Below the pieces are notes generated by a model that saw only the letters and a program-made list of their open reading frames with translations, did no database searches and was not told the DNA's origin. A DNA stretch of 64,000 nt from the NCBI GenBank assembly GCA_002413785.1, contig DHXR01000054.1, positions 1-64,000 on the forward strand, read 5' to 3'. The position numbers and the translations under genes are program-made. Origin of the DNA: Mucilaginibacter sp. UBA5151 (GTDB lineage Bacteria; Bacteroidota; Bacteroidia; Sphingobacteriales; Sphingobacteriaceae). Positions 36,506 to 46,100 of this stretch are shown piece by piece. The stretch's first letter is position 1, and each line of letters opens with the position of its first letter.

Positions 36506-38505
36506 CAGATAAAATTAAAAATCGTACCTAAAAATATCAGCAGAATAAAAAAAGCGCCATATAAAATATACAGCTGAATATTGCCATTTTGTATAAACTT
36601 AAAATAATTCAATGAATAAAGAAGCCTGTCAACAATGCGGTCAATAACTTTTGTTACAAAAAAGTCATTGTAATGTGACGAATGCGTCCTTTTTGCAGGG
36701 AATATTTCGCCGGCTGAAATCTCTTTATATTTAGGCTTTTCAATGATTACAAAATGCAGCAACTTTCCAAGTGACTTTGAAAATGATTTGCCGGTGTACT
36801 GCATACGTGGCGTTGGGGCGGTGTACCCGCAGCCCCAGGTTAAACCAGTTGATACCGGCAGCTTCCGGGTAAAACTGTTTCTCAGTAAATAAATTAACAC
36901 GACTACTAAGAGAAACAGCACGCCAAACCGCCCTATTGATGATATGCCATTGAGTAAAGAAGGTGGGATCAACATACCCGTTGAAGAAGTTGCGGGAATA
37001 AAACCCGACACAATTTCATTTACAACCGAAAAATAAAATCCCGGAAACAGGCCAACAGAAAGCATGATGGTTAAAATAAAATATTGGGGCAGCCGCATAC
37101 CCAATGAAACCTCCTCAGGTTGCCGTAGTAAAGCTGTTCGCGGGCTACCAAGAAATATCGTTCCAAAACCTTTGGTAAAAGTAAGCATTGATATCCCCCC
37201 GATTAATGCCAGCCCCGCCAGTGAAAATGCCATCAGCGTGATATAAACGATTCCGACGGATTTGATACCAAGCAAGACTGCATAGTATAATAAAAACTCT
37301 GAAACGAAACCGTTAAACGGGGGCAACCCTCCGATAGCCATTCCGCCGATAAGAAAAAACATGGCTGTTTGGGGCATCCTGTGTATCAATCCGCCTAACT
37401 TTTCCATATCACGGGTATGGGTTTGCTGATAAACTGAACCGGCACTAAAAAAAAGGAGCGATTTAAAAAGTGAGTGATTTAATGTATGCAGCAGCGCCCC
37501 TGCAAACCCTAAAATAATCAAAGCGTTATTTCCCCGCCCGATCCCCATTAAGCCAAGTCCGATACCTATTCCTATAATTCCGATATTCTCAATAGTACAA
37601 TAGGCGAGCATTTTTTTAAAATCACGATGGACAGATGCGTTCAGTATTCCATAAAATCCGGTGAGTAAAGAAACAGTGATAACAATTTCGCCGATCACCA
37701 TATAATCCTGTTTCAGCAAAAAAACCATCCTCAATATGCCATAGATACCCAATTTAACAATAACGCCGGACATAACCCCCGAAATATGTGAAGGCGCTGC
37801 CGGGTGTGCCTGCGGAAGCCAGGAATGTAAAGGAATAAACCCCGCTTTGATGCCAAAGCCGGCAAAAAATAAAAAAAACAGCCAAACGTTCGGGTTAGAG
37901 GAGAAGAATTTTCCGATTGCAGAAAACTCAAATGAGCCTTCAGAAAAATAGACCCAGATAAATGCGGCAGAAAGAAAAAGCACCCCTATATGCATCTGCA
38001 CAAGGTAATTTATTCCTGCTCGAAGCGTTGCGTTATTTTTGTGCTCAAAAATAACAAGCAGGAACGAAGAAATGGACATCAATTCCCATACGATGAGGAA
38101 GGCCAAACCGTTTTGTGCCATACAAACCCATAACATTGAGGACTGAAACAGCAAAAACACAATCCAGTGCATAGAAAGATTGGCTTTTTGCTGTCCGTAT
38201 GTTTTCATATATCCCATACCATAAAAAGCGCCGTTAATACAGGTTAAATTTATGATAAGAATAAACCAGGATGAGAGCTTGTCGATATGGATCGAAATAT
38301 TTCCAAAAACAACATTGTTACCAATCAGAATATCTATTGAGGTTCCTGTTAATGCTTTCACAGCGGGAATAGAAGTTATTGCCGCTATAAGAACAACAAA
38401 AACAAAATTGACTTTGTCCCTGATTGAATGCGGCACCAATGAAATCGAAATCATCCCCGCGATTGGTAATAGTAAGATCAGAGGAGCTAACGAAGAGTAA
38501 GTCAT
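36505..38505 (-). CDS. HyfB/NuoL-like antiporter subunit, copy 1 (first gene of the Ehr operon)
   Basis: A 666-residue antiporter-like membrane protein and the promoter-proximal gene of the seven-gene operon. Key residues are E141 (LIVWELMSISSF), K220 (GFGIKAGFIPLHSWLPQAHP) and K251, as in NuoL-type proton channels. The C-terminal domain carries WGCGYTAPTPRMQYTGKSF. The ATG at 38505 was preferred over a TTG one codon before. A TGAT-N4-ATCA palindrome stands about 145 bases upstream. Confidence 0.9.
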   Translation of the reverse strand: MTYSSLAPLILLLPIAGMISISLVPHSIRDKVNFVFVVLIAAITSIPAVKALTGTSIDILIGNNVVFGNISIHIDKLSSWFILIINLTCINGAFYGMGYMKTYGQQKANLSMHWIVFLLFQSSMLWVCMAQNGLAFLIVWELMSISSFLLVIFEHKNNATLRAGINYLVQMHIGVLFLSAAFIWVYFSEGSFEFSAIGKFFSSNPNVWLFFLFFAGFGIKAGFIPLHSWLPQAHPAAPSHISGVMSGVIVKLGIYGILRMVFLLKQDYMVIGEIVITVSLLTGFYGILNASVHRDFKKMLAYCTIENIGIIGIGIGLGLMGIGRGNNALIILGFAGALLHTLNHSLFKSLLFFSAGSVYQQTHTRDMEKLGGLIHRMPQTAMFFLIGGMAIGGLPPFNGFVSEFLLYYAVLLGIKSVGIVYITLMAFSLAGLALIGGISMLTFTKGFGTIFLGSPRTALLRQPEEVSLGMRLPQYFILTIMLSVGLFPGFYFSVVNEIVSGFIPATSSTGMLIPPSLLNGISSIGRFGVLFLLVVVLIYLLRNSFTRKLPVSTGLTWGCGYTAPTPRMQYTGKSFSKSLGKLLHFVIIEKPKYKEISAGEIFPAKRTHSSHYNDFFVTKVIDRIVDRLLYSLNYFKFIQNGNIQLYILYGAFFILLIFLGTIFNFI

Positions 38506-38647
38506 CAATATTTGAAATAATTTTAGTATTTTATTGAGCTTCCGCGCTGTTTGACACTATATAAGCGCAAATGTTAAGCAACAATTATTTTAATATAAAA
38601 GTACAGTATAATTTACTTTGCGGGGCGGTAAAACATCAACCATAATA

Positions 38648-38661
38648 CTGATATTTATCAT
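38648..38661. promoter_or_regulatory. Candidate Crp/Fnr operator (CTGATATTTATCAT)
   Basis: Its reverse complement, ATGATAAATATCAG, matches the perfect palindrome at 27786-27799 in 13 of 14 bases. It lies 143 bases upstream of the first Ehr gene. The shared site is the main evidence that the neighbouring Crp/Fnr protein controls the Ehr operon. Confidence 0.65.
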
Positions 38662-38785
38662 AGTTATCAGACTTGTTTTTTTCCTGACTTGTTTTTTCTA
38701 CTGTCATGCTATAGGCACCGCAGGTAAAACACATACTATCCCATTTTCACCAGTTAAGCAACTAACAGCGCGAGCCGGGTAAAAT

Positions 38786-38834
38786 GTCAAGGCCCCCGAT
38801 CCTACCATCGGGGCTTGTATAGCCTTGACTTTTT
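38786..38834 (+). ncRNA. Orphan terminator-like hairpin, possible small RNA 3' end
   Basis: A nested hairpin: outer arms GTCAAGGC (38786-38793) and GCCTTGAC (38822-38829) pair perfectly, and inside CCCCGAT pairs with ATCGGGG around CCTACC. Five T follow. It has the form of a plus-strand intrinsic terminator, but no gene ends here. Either an untranslated RNA starting near 38660-38700 ends at this point or the terminator is a relic. No RNA family is recognised. Confidence 0.4.
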
Positions 38835-39023
38835 ATTCCGGCGGGTGCTATCTTTGCTGTACTGGTGAATTACGAATGTAAATATTCAAGGGGCGGCCAG
38901 AAGCAAATCTGTTATGGAAATCAGGTGACATGTAAGGATTTCTGTATTGGGGCGACCGGTAAGCTTCCGATATATTCCGATAATATGCCACAGCTCACCA
39001 TCTGCCTAACCATATTATGCTCA

Positions 39024-39037
39024 TTGATTGAAATCCA
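39024..39037. promoter_or_regulatory. Weak Crp/Fnr-like site TTGAT-TGAA-ATCCA
   Basis: Matches TTGAT-N4-ATCAA with one mismatch, about 110 bases upstream of usp. Usp genes are common targets of FNR/ANR-type regulators in other bacteria. Position and similarity only. Confidence 0.35.
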
Positions 39038-39076
39038 AAATTTTATTTTTTTTTGTGACAAGAAACAAGTATATAT

Positions 39077-39090
39077 ATGACGATAATCAT
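39077..39090. promoter_or_regulatory. Weak Crp/Fnr-like site ATGAC-GATA-ATCAT
   Basis: Has the outer ATGA/TCAT symmetry of the sites at 27786 and 38648 with one half-site change, 57 bases before the usp start. Could be a second operator for usp. Confidence 0.35.
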
Positions 39091-39146
39091 AGATTAACTC
39101 TCAATAACTTTCAAAATTTACAATATGATTCGATGATTTGATAAAA

Positions 39147-39707
39147 ATGAAAAGCATCTTTGTTATTAACGACAATTCTCCTGAAGCGGTACATGCAGTT
39201 GAATTTGCTTTGGCGATAGCTCAAAAGATGCAGGCAAATATCTTATTGGCGAATACCGCAGATGTAAATAAAATGATCTCTATAAAAGTACCGGCGGGGA
39301 CCATTCCTGAAAATGTTTTATTCGATCCTACGATGGTTAAAGGTATCGCGGATGTTTTACCGGCATCTAATCCAAAAAGAAATCTAAATGTCCATACTGT
39401 TCTGAATAAAGTGCTTTGTCCATTAGCTAATATGTCTAAAAGCGGCTTTCCGGAGGTGACTGAAAAATATGCCCGGAGCGTTTTTAGTGAAGAAGTTTGC
39501 CTGAAAGTAAATTATGACCGGCTTTTTTTTAATAATGTAAAAGAAAAAGATTTGAATAAGGCAATTGATCTATTAATCAATGGTATGCAAAATGATGTAT
39601 TGGTGTTGGTAAACCGTTGCTTTCATTTTATGGAAATCTTAGGCCGGTATATAACTGATGCGTTACCCTTGCATATCACCATTCCATTACTTGTTTTCCC
39701 TTATTAA
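39147..39707 (+). CDS. UspA-like universal stress protein
   Basis: An adenine-nucleotide alpha-hydrolase-fold protein of 186 aa. The N-terminus KSIFVINDNSPEAVHAVEFALAIA is typical of Usp domains, and the end NDVLVLVNRCFHFMEILGRY resembles the Usp C-terminal strand-helix, but no clear GxxGx9GS ATP-binding motif is visible, so it may not bind ATP. The ATG at 39147 was chosen over a TTG three codons before. It is divergent from the Ehr operon, with Crp/Fnr-like sites in between, and fits a stress regulon. Confidence 0.7.
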   Translation: MKSIFVINDNSPEAVHAVEFALAIAQKMQANILLANTADVNKMISIKVPAGTIPENVLFDPTMVKGIADVLPASNPKRNLNVHTVLNKVLCPLANMSKSGFPEVTEKYARSVFSEEVCLKVNYDRLFFNNVKEKDLNKAIDLLINGMQNDVLVLVNRCFHFMEILGRYITDALPLHITIPLLVFPY

Positions 39708-39718
39708 AAACTATTCCA

Positions 39719-39907
39719 ATGGCTATACGTATTACTTCTATTAAAACATGTGAGGGAGAGCATGAAAATCCGTATGTAGCAATTGATTACCTGGAGTGGA
39801 TCGACGAACGTAAAAAAATAACCGGCGCAACTGGTAACAAGTATGTTAAAACAGTGACTAATGGAGCCATAACTGATGGTCTTTTATTATTACCTCAATG
39901 CGGCTGA
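39719..39907 (+). CDS. Short DUF3892-like protein, probably internally deleted
   Basis: 62 residues. The start AIRITSIKTCEGEHENPYVA and end GNKYVKTVTNGAITDGLLLL resemble the two ends of DUF3892 proteins (usually about 80-100 aa), while the middle is missing. It begins 11 bases after usp. It may be a small functional member or a deletion product. Function unknown. Confidence 0.5.
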   Translation: MAIRITSIKTCEGEHENPYVAIDYLEWIDERKKITGATGNKYVKTVTNGAITDGLLLLPQCG

Positions 39908-39937
39908 AATTTACTGTTAGTAGCTAAAAACAATAAT

Positions 39938-39998
39938 GTGTTCGCGCAAACACGGGGTGTTATCATTCCTTAGAACTGCTGACGCACAGTTCTTAAGG
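39938..39998 (+). promoter_or_regulatory. Two hairpins in the leader before the glucan synthase
   Basis: Hairpin 1 pairs GTGTT (39938-39942) with AACAC (39949-39953). Hairpin 2 pairs CCTTAGAACTG (39968-39978) with CAGTTCTTAAGG (39987-39998), with one bulge. No T-tract follows, so they are not clear terminators. They could shape the leader of the downstream mRNA. Confidence 0.35.
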
Positions 39999-40016
39999 AT
40001 ATAGTTATTTATATTA

Positions 40017-40130
40017 ATGCCAGATTACAATGAAAACACCCATACGGCTTGCAAAGAAACAGAAATAAATTTTGAAGAAGCAAAAGACCTTGTCAGCGCT
40101 GCTTTAGAAATAAAAGAAAAGATCGTATGA
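40017..40130 (+). CDS. 37-codon open frame overlapping the glucan synthase start
   Basis: A short frame from ATG at 40017 to TGA at 40128-40130 encodes 37 residues, acidic and helical at the end (INFEEAKDLVSAALEIKEKI). Its stop overlaps the start codon of the giant gene as ATGA, the arrangement of translational coupling. There is no recognised family. It could be a leader peptide, a small partner protein or the tail of a lost gene. Confidence 0.4.
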   Translation: MPDYNENTHTACKETEINFEEAKDLVSAALEIKEKIV

Positions 40131-43100
40131 AATTGATACCTTCAGCGCACGAACTCATATCTAATATGGGCGTTTTTTTTCAAACAAATAAATCTAAACG
40201 CAGTTACCTGAACGAGGAACCGCTAAGAGCCGAATTATTCAGTTCTGATCAGATGGAACGTTTTGGCAAAGTGCTGGCAGGAACTCATAAACTGAATACA
40301 AAACCTGCACAGGATTATTTACTCAAACGACTTGCGGAAAATGAAACCCTTTTGAACGAAGTACGCAGGCTTCTCACAGATTCAATAAAAAGAAAATATC
40401 AGATTACACCCGCAGGGGAATGGTTGCTCGACAATTTTTACCTGATAGAAGAACATATCCGCAATGCTAAAAGGCTTTTCCCTAAAAATTACAGTGAAGA
40501 CTTACCCCAACTTTTAAATGGCGCCTCTACCGGGCTGCCACGTATATATGACATTGTTCTTGAGATAATTTCTCATAGCGATGGAAAAATTGATATTGAG
40601 ATTCTGAGCGGTTTTGTGAAAGCGTACCAAACAGTTACAAATTTGAAATTAGGTGAATTATGGGCAATCCCTATTATGCTCCGCCTTGCGCTGATAGAAA
40701 ATATCAGGCGTGTTTCAGCCCTGATTGCTACCGACAGGGTTGATGAAAACCTTGCGGATTATTGGGCGGATGAAATGATTAAAACTGCTGAGAACGACCC
40801 TAAAAATCTGATACTGATAATCGCTGACATGGCCCGGTCCAATCCTCCTATAGTTAGCGTATTTGTGTCTGAATTAACACGTCAACTACGTGGGAAAGGC
40901 CCCGAATTGGCGTTGCCGCTTAACTGGATAGAACATCAATTATCAGAAAGCGGATTAACAAGCGCTGAATTGATAAACGCGGAAATTCAAAAGCAAGCTG
41001 CATATCAGGTTTCCATAAGTAACAGTATCGGCAGTCTTCGTTTGCTTGGTTCAATGGATTGGCGCGATTTTGTTGAAACACATAGTATCGTTGAACAAAC
41101 ACTCCGTGAAGATAATGACGGAATTTATGGTTTAATGGATTTCTCTACACGGGATCGATACCGGCATGTTGTAGAACATATTGCAAAAAAAAGCAAAATA
41201 GCAGAGTGTGAAGTTGCTCGTATAGCAATACAGTTAATGCATGAAAATGCACTCCGGGGTGATAAAGATGATCGTACATCACATGTAGGTTACTACCTGA
41301 TAGGACCGGGAGTGAGCCAAACAAAAAAACTGGCAAAAATGCCCGTGTCGGCTTCTCAAAGAATGTGGCACATTCTGCAAACACATGCTTTTCAGGTGTA
41401 TTTAGCTTTTATTTTGTTAATCACATTTGCAATAAGTGCGGGTATTTTAATAAGAGCATATTCAGATACAAAAAATTATTGGCTTCTTCTATCAATTGCT
41501 TTGCTTTCGCTTTTATGCGCAAGTCAGCTTGCAATATCTGTTGTTAATTTTTTTTCCACAATATTGGTAAAGCCACTTTTACTGCCGAGAATGGATTTTT
41601 CACTGAGAATTCCTCCGGATTTCCGTACACTGGTTGTAATTCCGGCAATGTTCAGCAGCAGAGATGAAATAGAAAACCTGGTTGAGGCGTTAGAAATTCG
41701 TTTCCTGGCAAACAGAAACGCCAATTTGCATTTCGGTTTATTAACAGATTTTACGGATGCTGCGCAAGAAACACTTCCTGCAGACCAGGCACTCGTGGAT
41801 TTAGCACAGCACAGAATTGAAGAACTAAATAAAAAATACCGGAGAAAAAAAGGCGATTTGTTTTTTCTTTTTCATCGCCCGCGGCGGTGGAATCCACAGG
41901 AAAATGTATGGATGGGCTATGAGAGAAAACGTGGAAAACTTTCCGAACTAAATTCATTGCTGCGCGGAAGCTCAAAAAAATATTTTTCACTTATTATAGG
42001 TGATCAATCCATTTTTCCGGATATAAAATATGTGATTACCCTGGATACAGATACACAACTTCCTATGGGCTCGGCCTGGAAATTAATTGGAACGATGGCT
42101 CATCCTCTGAATCGTGCGTGGTACGACGAAAAAAAGAAACGGGTAACCAAAGGTTATGGCATCCTTCAGCCAAGAGTAACAGTGAGTTTGCCCGATATAA
42201 CCAGTTCGTTATACGCCCGTATGCATGGAAATGAACCTGGCACTGATCCATACACCCGGGCCTCTTCCGATGTATATCAGGATTTATTTGAAGAGGGTTC
42301 CTATATTGGTAAAGGAATTTATGAAGTAGATATTTTTAAAAAGGTACTTGATGGGATATTTTCTAAAAATAGCATCCTAAGCCATGACCTTCTGGAAGGT
42401 TGCTACGTACGCGCAGCATTACTGAGCGATGTACAATTGTTCGAAAAATATCCAACCAGCTATCGTGTCGATATGAAAAGGCGCTCGCGTTGGGTTCGTG
42501 GAGACTGGCAGATTTTCAGCTGGTTCTTACCATTTGTTCCTGGCCCTGGAAGACATTGGTGTAAAAATCCAATTTCAGGATTATCCCGCTGGAAAATATT
42601 TGACAATTTAAGGCGCAGCCTCGTTCCTGTTGCACTTACAACCCTAATATTAATGGGATGGATTGTATTGCCTTCTTCCTTATTCTGGATAATTATAGTT
42701 TCCGGGATTATTGTTGTTCCGATTTTTATTACTTCAGTATGGGATACAATCAGGAAACCCAAAGATGTCATCTTAACACATCACATCAGAAATTCATTTC
42801 GCAACATTGGGGATATTTTTATTAAAACTTTATTTACGTTTATCTGCTTGCCCTTCGAAGCATTTTCCAATTTGATGGCAATAGCGCATACGTTATTGAG
42901 AGTGCTTATTACAAGAAAAAAACTTCTTGAATGGAACCCATCAATCAATGAGGAAATTGTTAATAAAACAAGTCTGCCTGCTTTTTATTCTTCCATGTGG
43001 ATTGAACCTTTTCTTACTTCGGTTGTATTTATCTATTTAGCGATTTATTCTCCCGTAAAGCTAATCATAGCAGGGCCAATTCTGCTGTTCTGGCTCATTA

Positions 43101-46100
43101 CGCCCTTTATTACCTGGTGGTTAAGTAAACCATTGGCGAAACAGGTATCCATACTTACCAATGAACAAAATATTTTTCTTCGGAAAGTTGCAAGAAAAAC
43201 ATGGAGTTTCTTTGAGCGTTTTGTTGAATATGAAGACAACTGGTTACCACCTGATAATTTCCAGGAACAACCGGTTGCACTAATAGCGCATCATACATCT
43301 CCTACCAACATTGGACTTTCGTTACTTGCCAACTTATCTGCCTGCGACTTTGGTTACATAACTACCGGACAACTCATTGAACGAACAATGAATACAATAA
43401 GCACAATGGGGAAAATGGAGCGATACAAAGGCCATTTTTATAATTGGTATGATACCAGATCATTGAATCCGTTACCGCCAAAATATGTTTCCACTGTGGA
43501 CAGTGGGAATCTTGTTGGCCATTTGCTGACATTGAGACAAGGGATACTTGCGATACCTCATCAAAAAATTACAGGTCGGAAATTATTTGAAGGACTTCTG
43601 GATACGCTGCGTGTACTTACCGACACACTTGAAGAAAATGATATTGAGTTACTGCAACAATTTAAAATTGATTTGGAAGCAGCGTGTAATTCTGATTTAA
43701 TTATGCTTAAGGAAGTAAATTTTTATATTGGGGCTTTAACGAAAAGCTTCACTTCCATTCTTGAAAAACTGAATAACGATGCGGAGAGTGAAACGTATTG
43801 GTGGAAGCAAATACTTAATAAACAAATAGTGCAGGTGAATGAAGATATTCAAATTTTCACACCTTGGTTTTTGTTAATGACTGCTCCACCTAAGTTCATA
43901 GATTTTGTTTCCATAAATTCAAATTCAACGTTGATTGAATTATTAAAAGCAGCCCGGGAGTTACAAGCTGAAGTAAATCTTCAGCTAACTGCGAACAACA
44001 CACCCGATGAAAGCGAATGGCTTGAATTATTTCAAACTTCTTTAACCAAAACTATTTACCAGGCGGACCAGCGAATTACCCTGGCCGAAAACCTTGTTCA
44101 GCAATGCAATTTGCTGGCGGATATGAAATGGGATTTCTTGTATGACAGATCAAGTAATCTGTTTATCATTGGTTACAATGTGCAGGAACATCATATTGAT
44201 TCAAATCTTTATGATTTACTTGCATCTGAAACCAGATTAGGCACCTTCATTGGCATTGCACAAGGAAAACTACCAGAAGAGAGTTGGTTTGCATTGGGGC
44301 GTTTACTAACTAACGTGGATGGAGCTCCTATTCTTCTTTCCTGGAGTGGTTCCATGTTCGAATATCTAATGCCACTTTTAGTAATGCCTACTTATGAAAA
44401 TACACTTCTTGACCAAACCTGTAAAGCAGCCGTAGAATGGCAGATTAAATATGGAAAACATAAAGGTTTGCCCTGGGGAGTTTCAGAATCAGGCTACAAT
44501 ATGATTAACGCTGATTCCCAATACCAATATCGTGCATTTGGCGCCCCTGGTTTGGGATTGAAACGCGGTCTTGAAGAAGATTCCGTTATTGCTCCTTACG
44601 CATCTGCACTTGCACTGATGGTAGCACCCGAAAAAGCATGTGAGAACCTGCAACTGCTTTACGAAAAAGGATTTGAAGGACGATACGGATTTTATGAAGC
44701 CATAGATTATACACCATCGCGTTTACAACGCGGACAATCCTGCGCAATTGTTTATTCGTTCATGGCGCATCATCAGGGAATGAGCCTGCTTTCATTGGCC
44801 TATCTGCTTCTTGACCAGCCAATGCAAAAACTATTTGAATCGGTACCAGAGTTTAAGGCAATACTTTTATTGTTACAGGAACGGATTCCAAAAGCAACAA
44901 GCTTTTTTGCGCATACCACAGACATAGCAGATATTAATTATGTAGCGAGCGAAAGCGAAACAAGAATTATCAATACGCCTAACACAGCTATACCTGAAGT
45001 ACAATTACTATCGAACGGCAAATACCATGTAATGGTAACAAATGCAGGCGCTGGTTACAGCCGTTGGAAAGATTTTGCTGTTACACGTTGGCATGAAGAT
45101 GGAACATGCGATAATTGGGGGACATTTTGTTATATACGTGATTTGGAAAGTGAAACATACTGGTCAAATACACATCAGCCGACACTTGAAAAAGGAGAAA
45201 AATATGAGGCTGCATTTTCTCAGGGCCGCGCGGACTTTCACACTACCAATTACGACATAGAAACACATACCGAAATTGTTGTATCTCCGGAAGACGATAT
45301 AGAGATGCGAAGGGTCCACATAGCAAATTGTTCCGGCATTCGCAGAACTATTGAGGTTACAAGTTATGCAGAAGTAGTCCTCGCACCTGCCGCTTCAGAT
45401 TTTATGCAGCGTGCATTCAGCAATCTCTTTGTGCAAACAGAGATCATCCCGCTTCAACATACAATCATTTGTACCCGCAGGCCGCGTTCTGCCGAAGAAC
45501 ACCCGCCATGGTTGTTTCATTTGATGACTATACAGGGAAAAGATCCGGAGGAGATATCTTATGAAACTAACCGAATGGAATTTATTGGTCATGGAAATAC
45601 AATTGTTAATCCACAGGTGATGAACAATTCAGGTCCGCTTTCCGGAAATCAAGGTTCAGTCTTAGACCCAATTGTTGCAATCCGGTATAAAATAACTCTT
45701 GATCCGGAAGAAACAATTACAGCTGATATGGTTATAGGTATTGCTGAAACAAAGGAAATTTGCCAGAGCCTGATTGATAAATATCAGGATAAACATCATA
45801 AAGACCGCGTATTTGAACTGGCCTGGACACACAGCCATATAGTGCTCAGACAAATCAATGCTTCGGAAACTGATGCACAATTGTATGGGTGTCTTGCAAG
45901 TTCGGTATTATTTAGTAATTCTTTATTTCGTGCAGATCCTGCAATTCTTATCAATAACCATCGGCAACAGTCAGGTTTATGGGGCTATTCAATTTCGGGA
46001 GACTTACCTATTGTTCTTTTGAAAATTGAAAAACAATCTAATATGCAATTGGCAAGGCAACTTATACAAGCGCACACTTACTGGCGTTTAAAAGGACTCG

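Larger units (their letters stand above)
38509..39146. other. Long divergent intergenic region between the Ehr operon and usp
   Basis: 638 bases without a convincing gene. It holds a Crp/Fnr-like palindrome at 38648, a strong hairpin with T-tail at 38786-38834 that has no gene before it, and two weaker Crp/Fnr-like sites at 39024 and 39077. A 71-codon open frame at 38865-39080 has no protein-like composition and is not called. Confidence 0.6.

Noticed and set aside
29204..38505. Calling the operon an active hydrogenase-4 or formate hydrogenlyase
   Set aside because: The NiFe-ligand cysteines are absent and no hydrogenase maturation (hyp) genes are in the window.
38865..39080. 71-codon open frame in the Ehr/usp intergenic region
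   Set aside because: Cys-rich random-looking composition, no family resemblance, and it overlaps the candidate operators.
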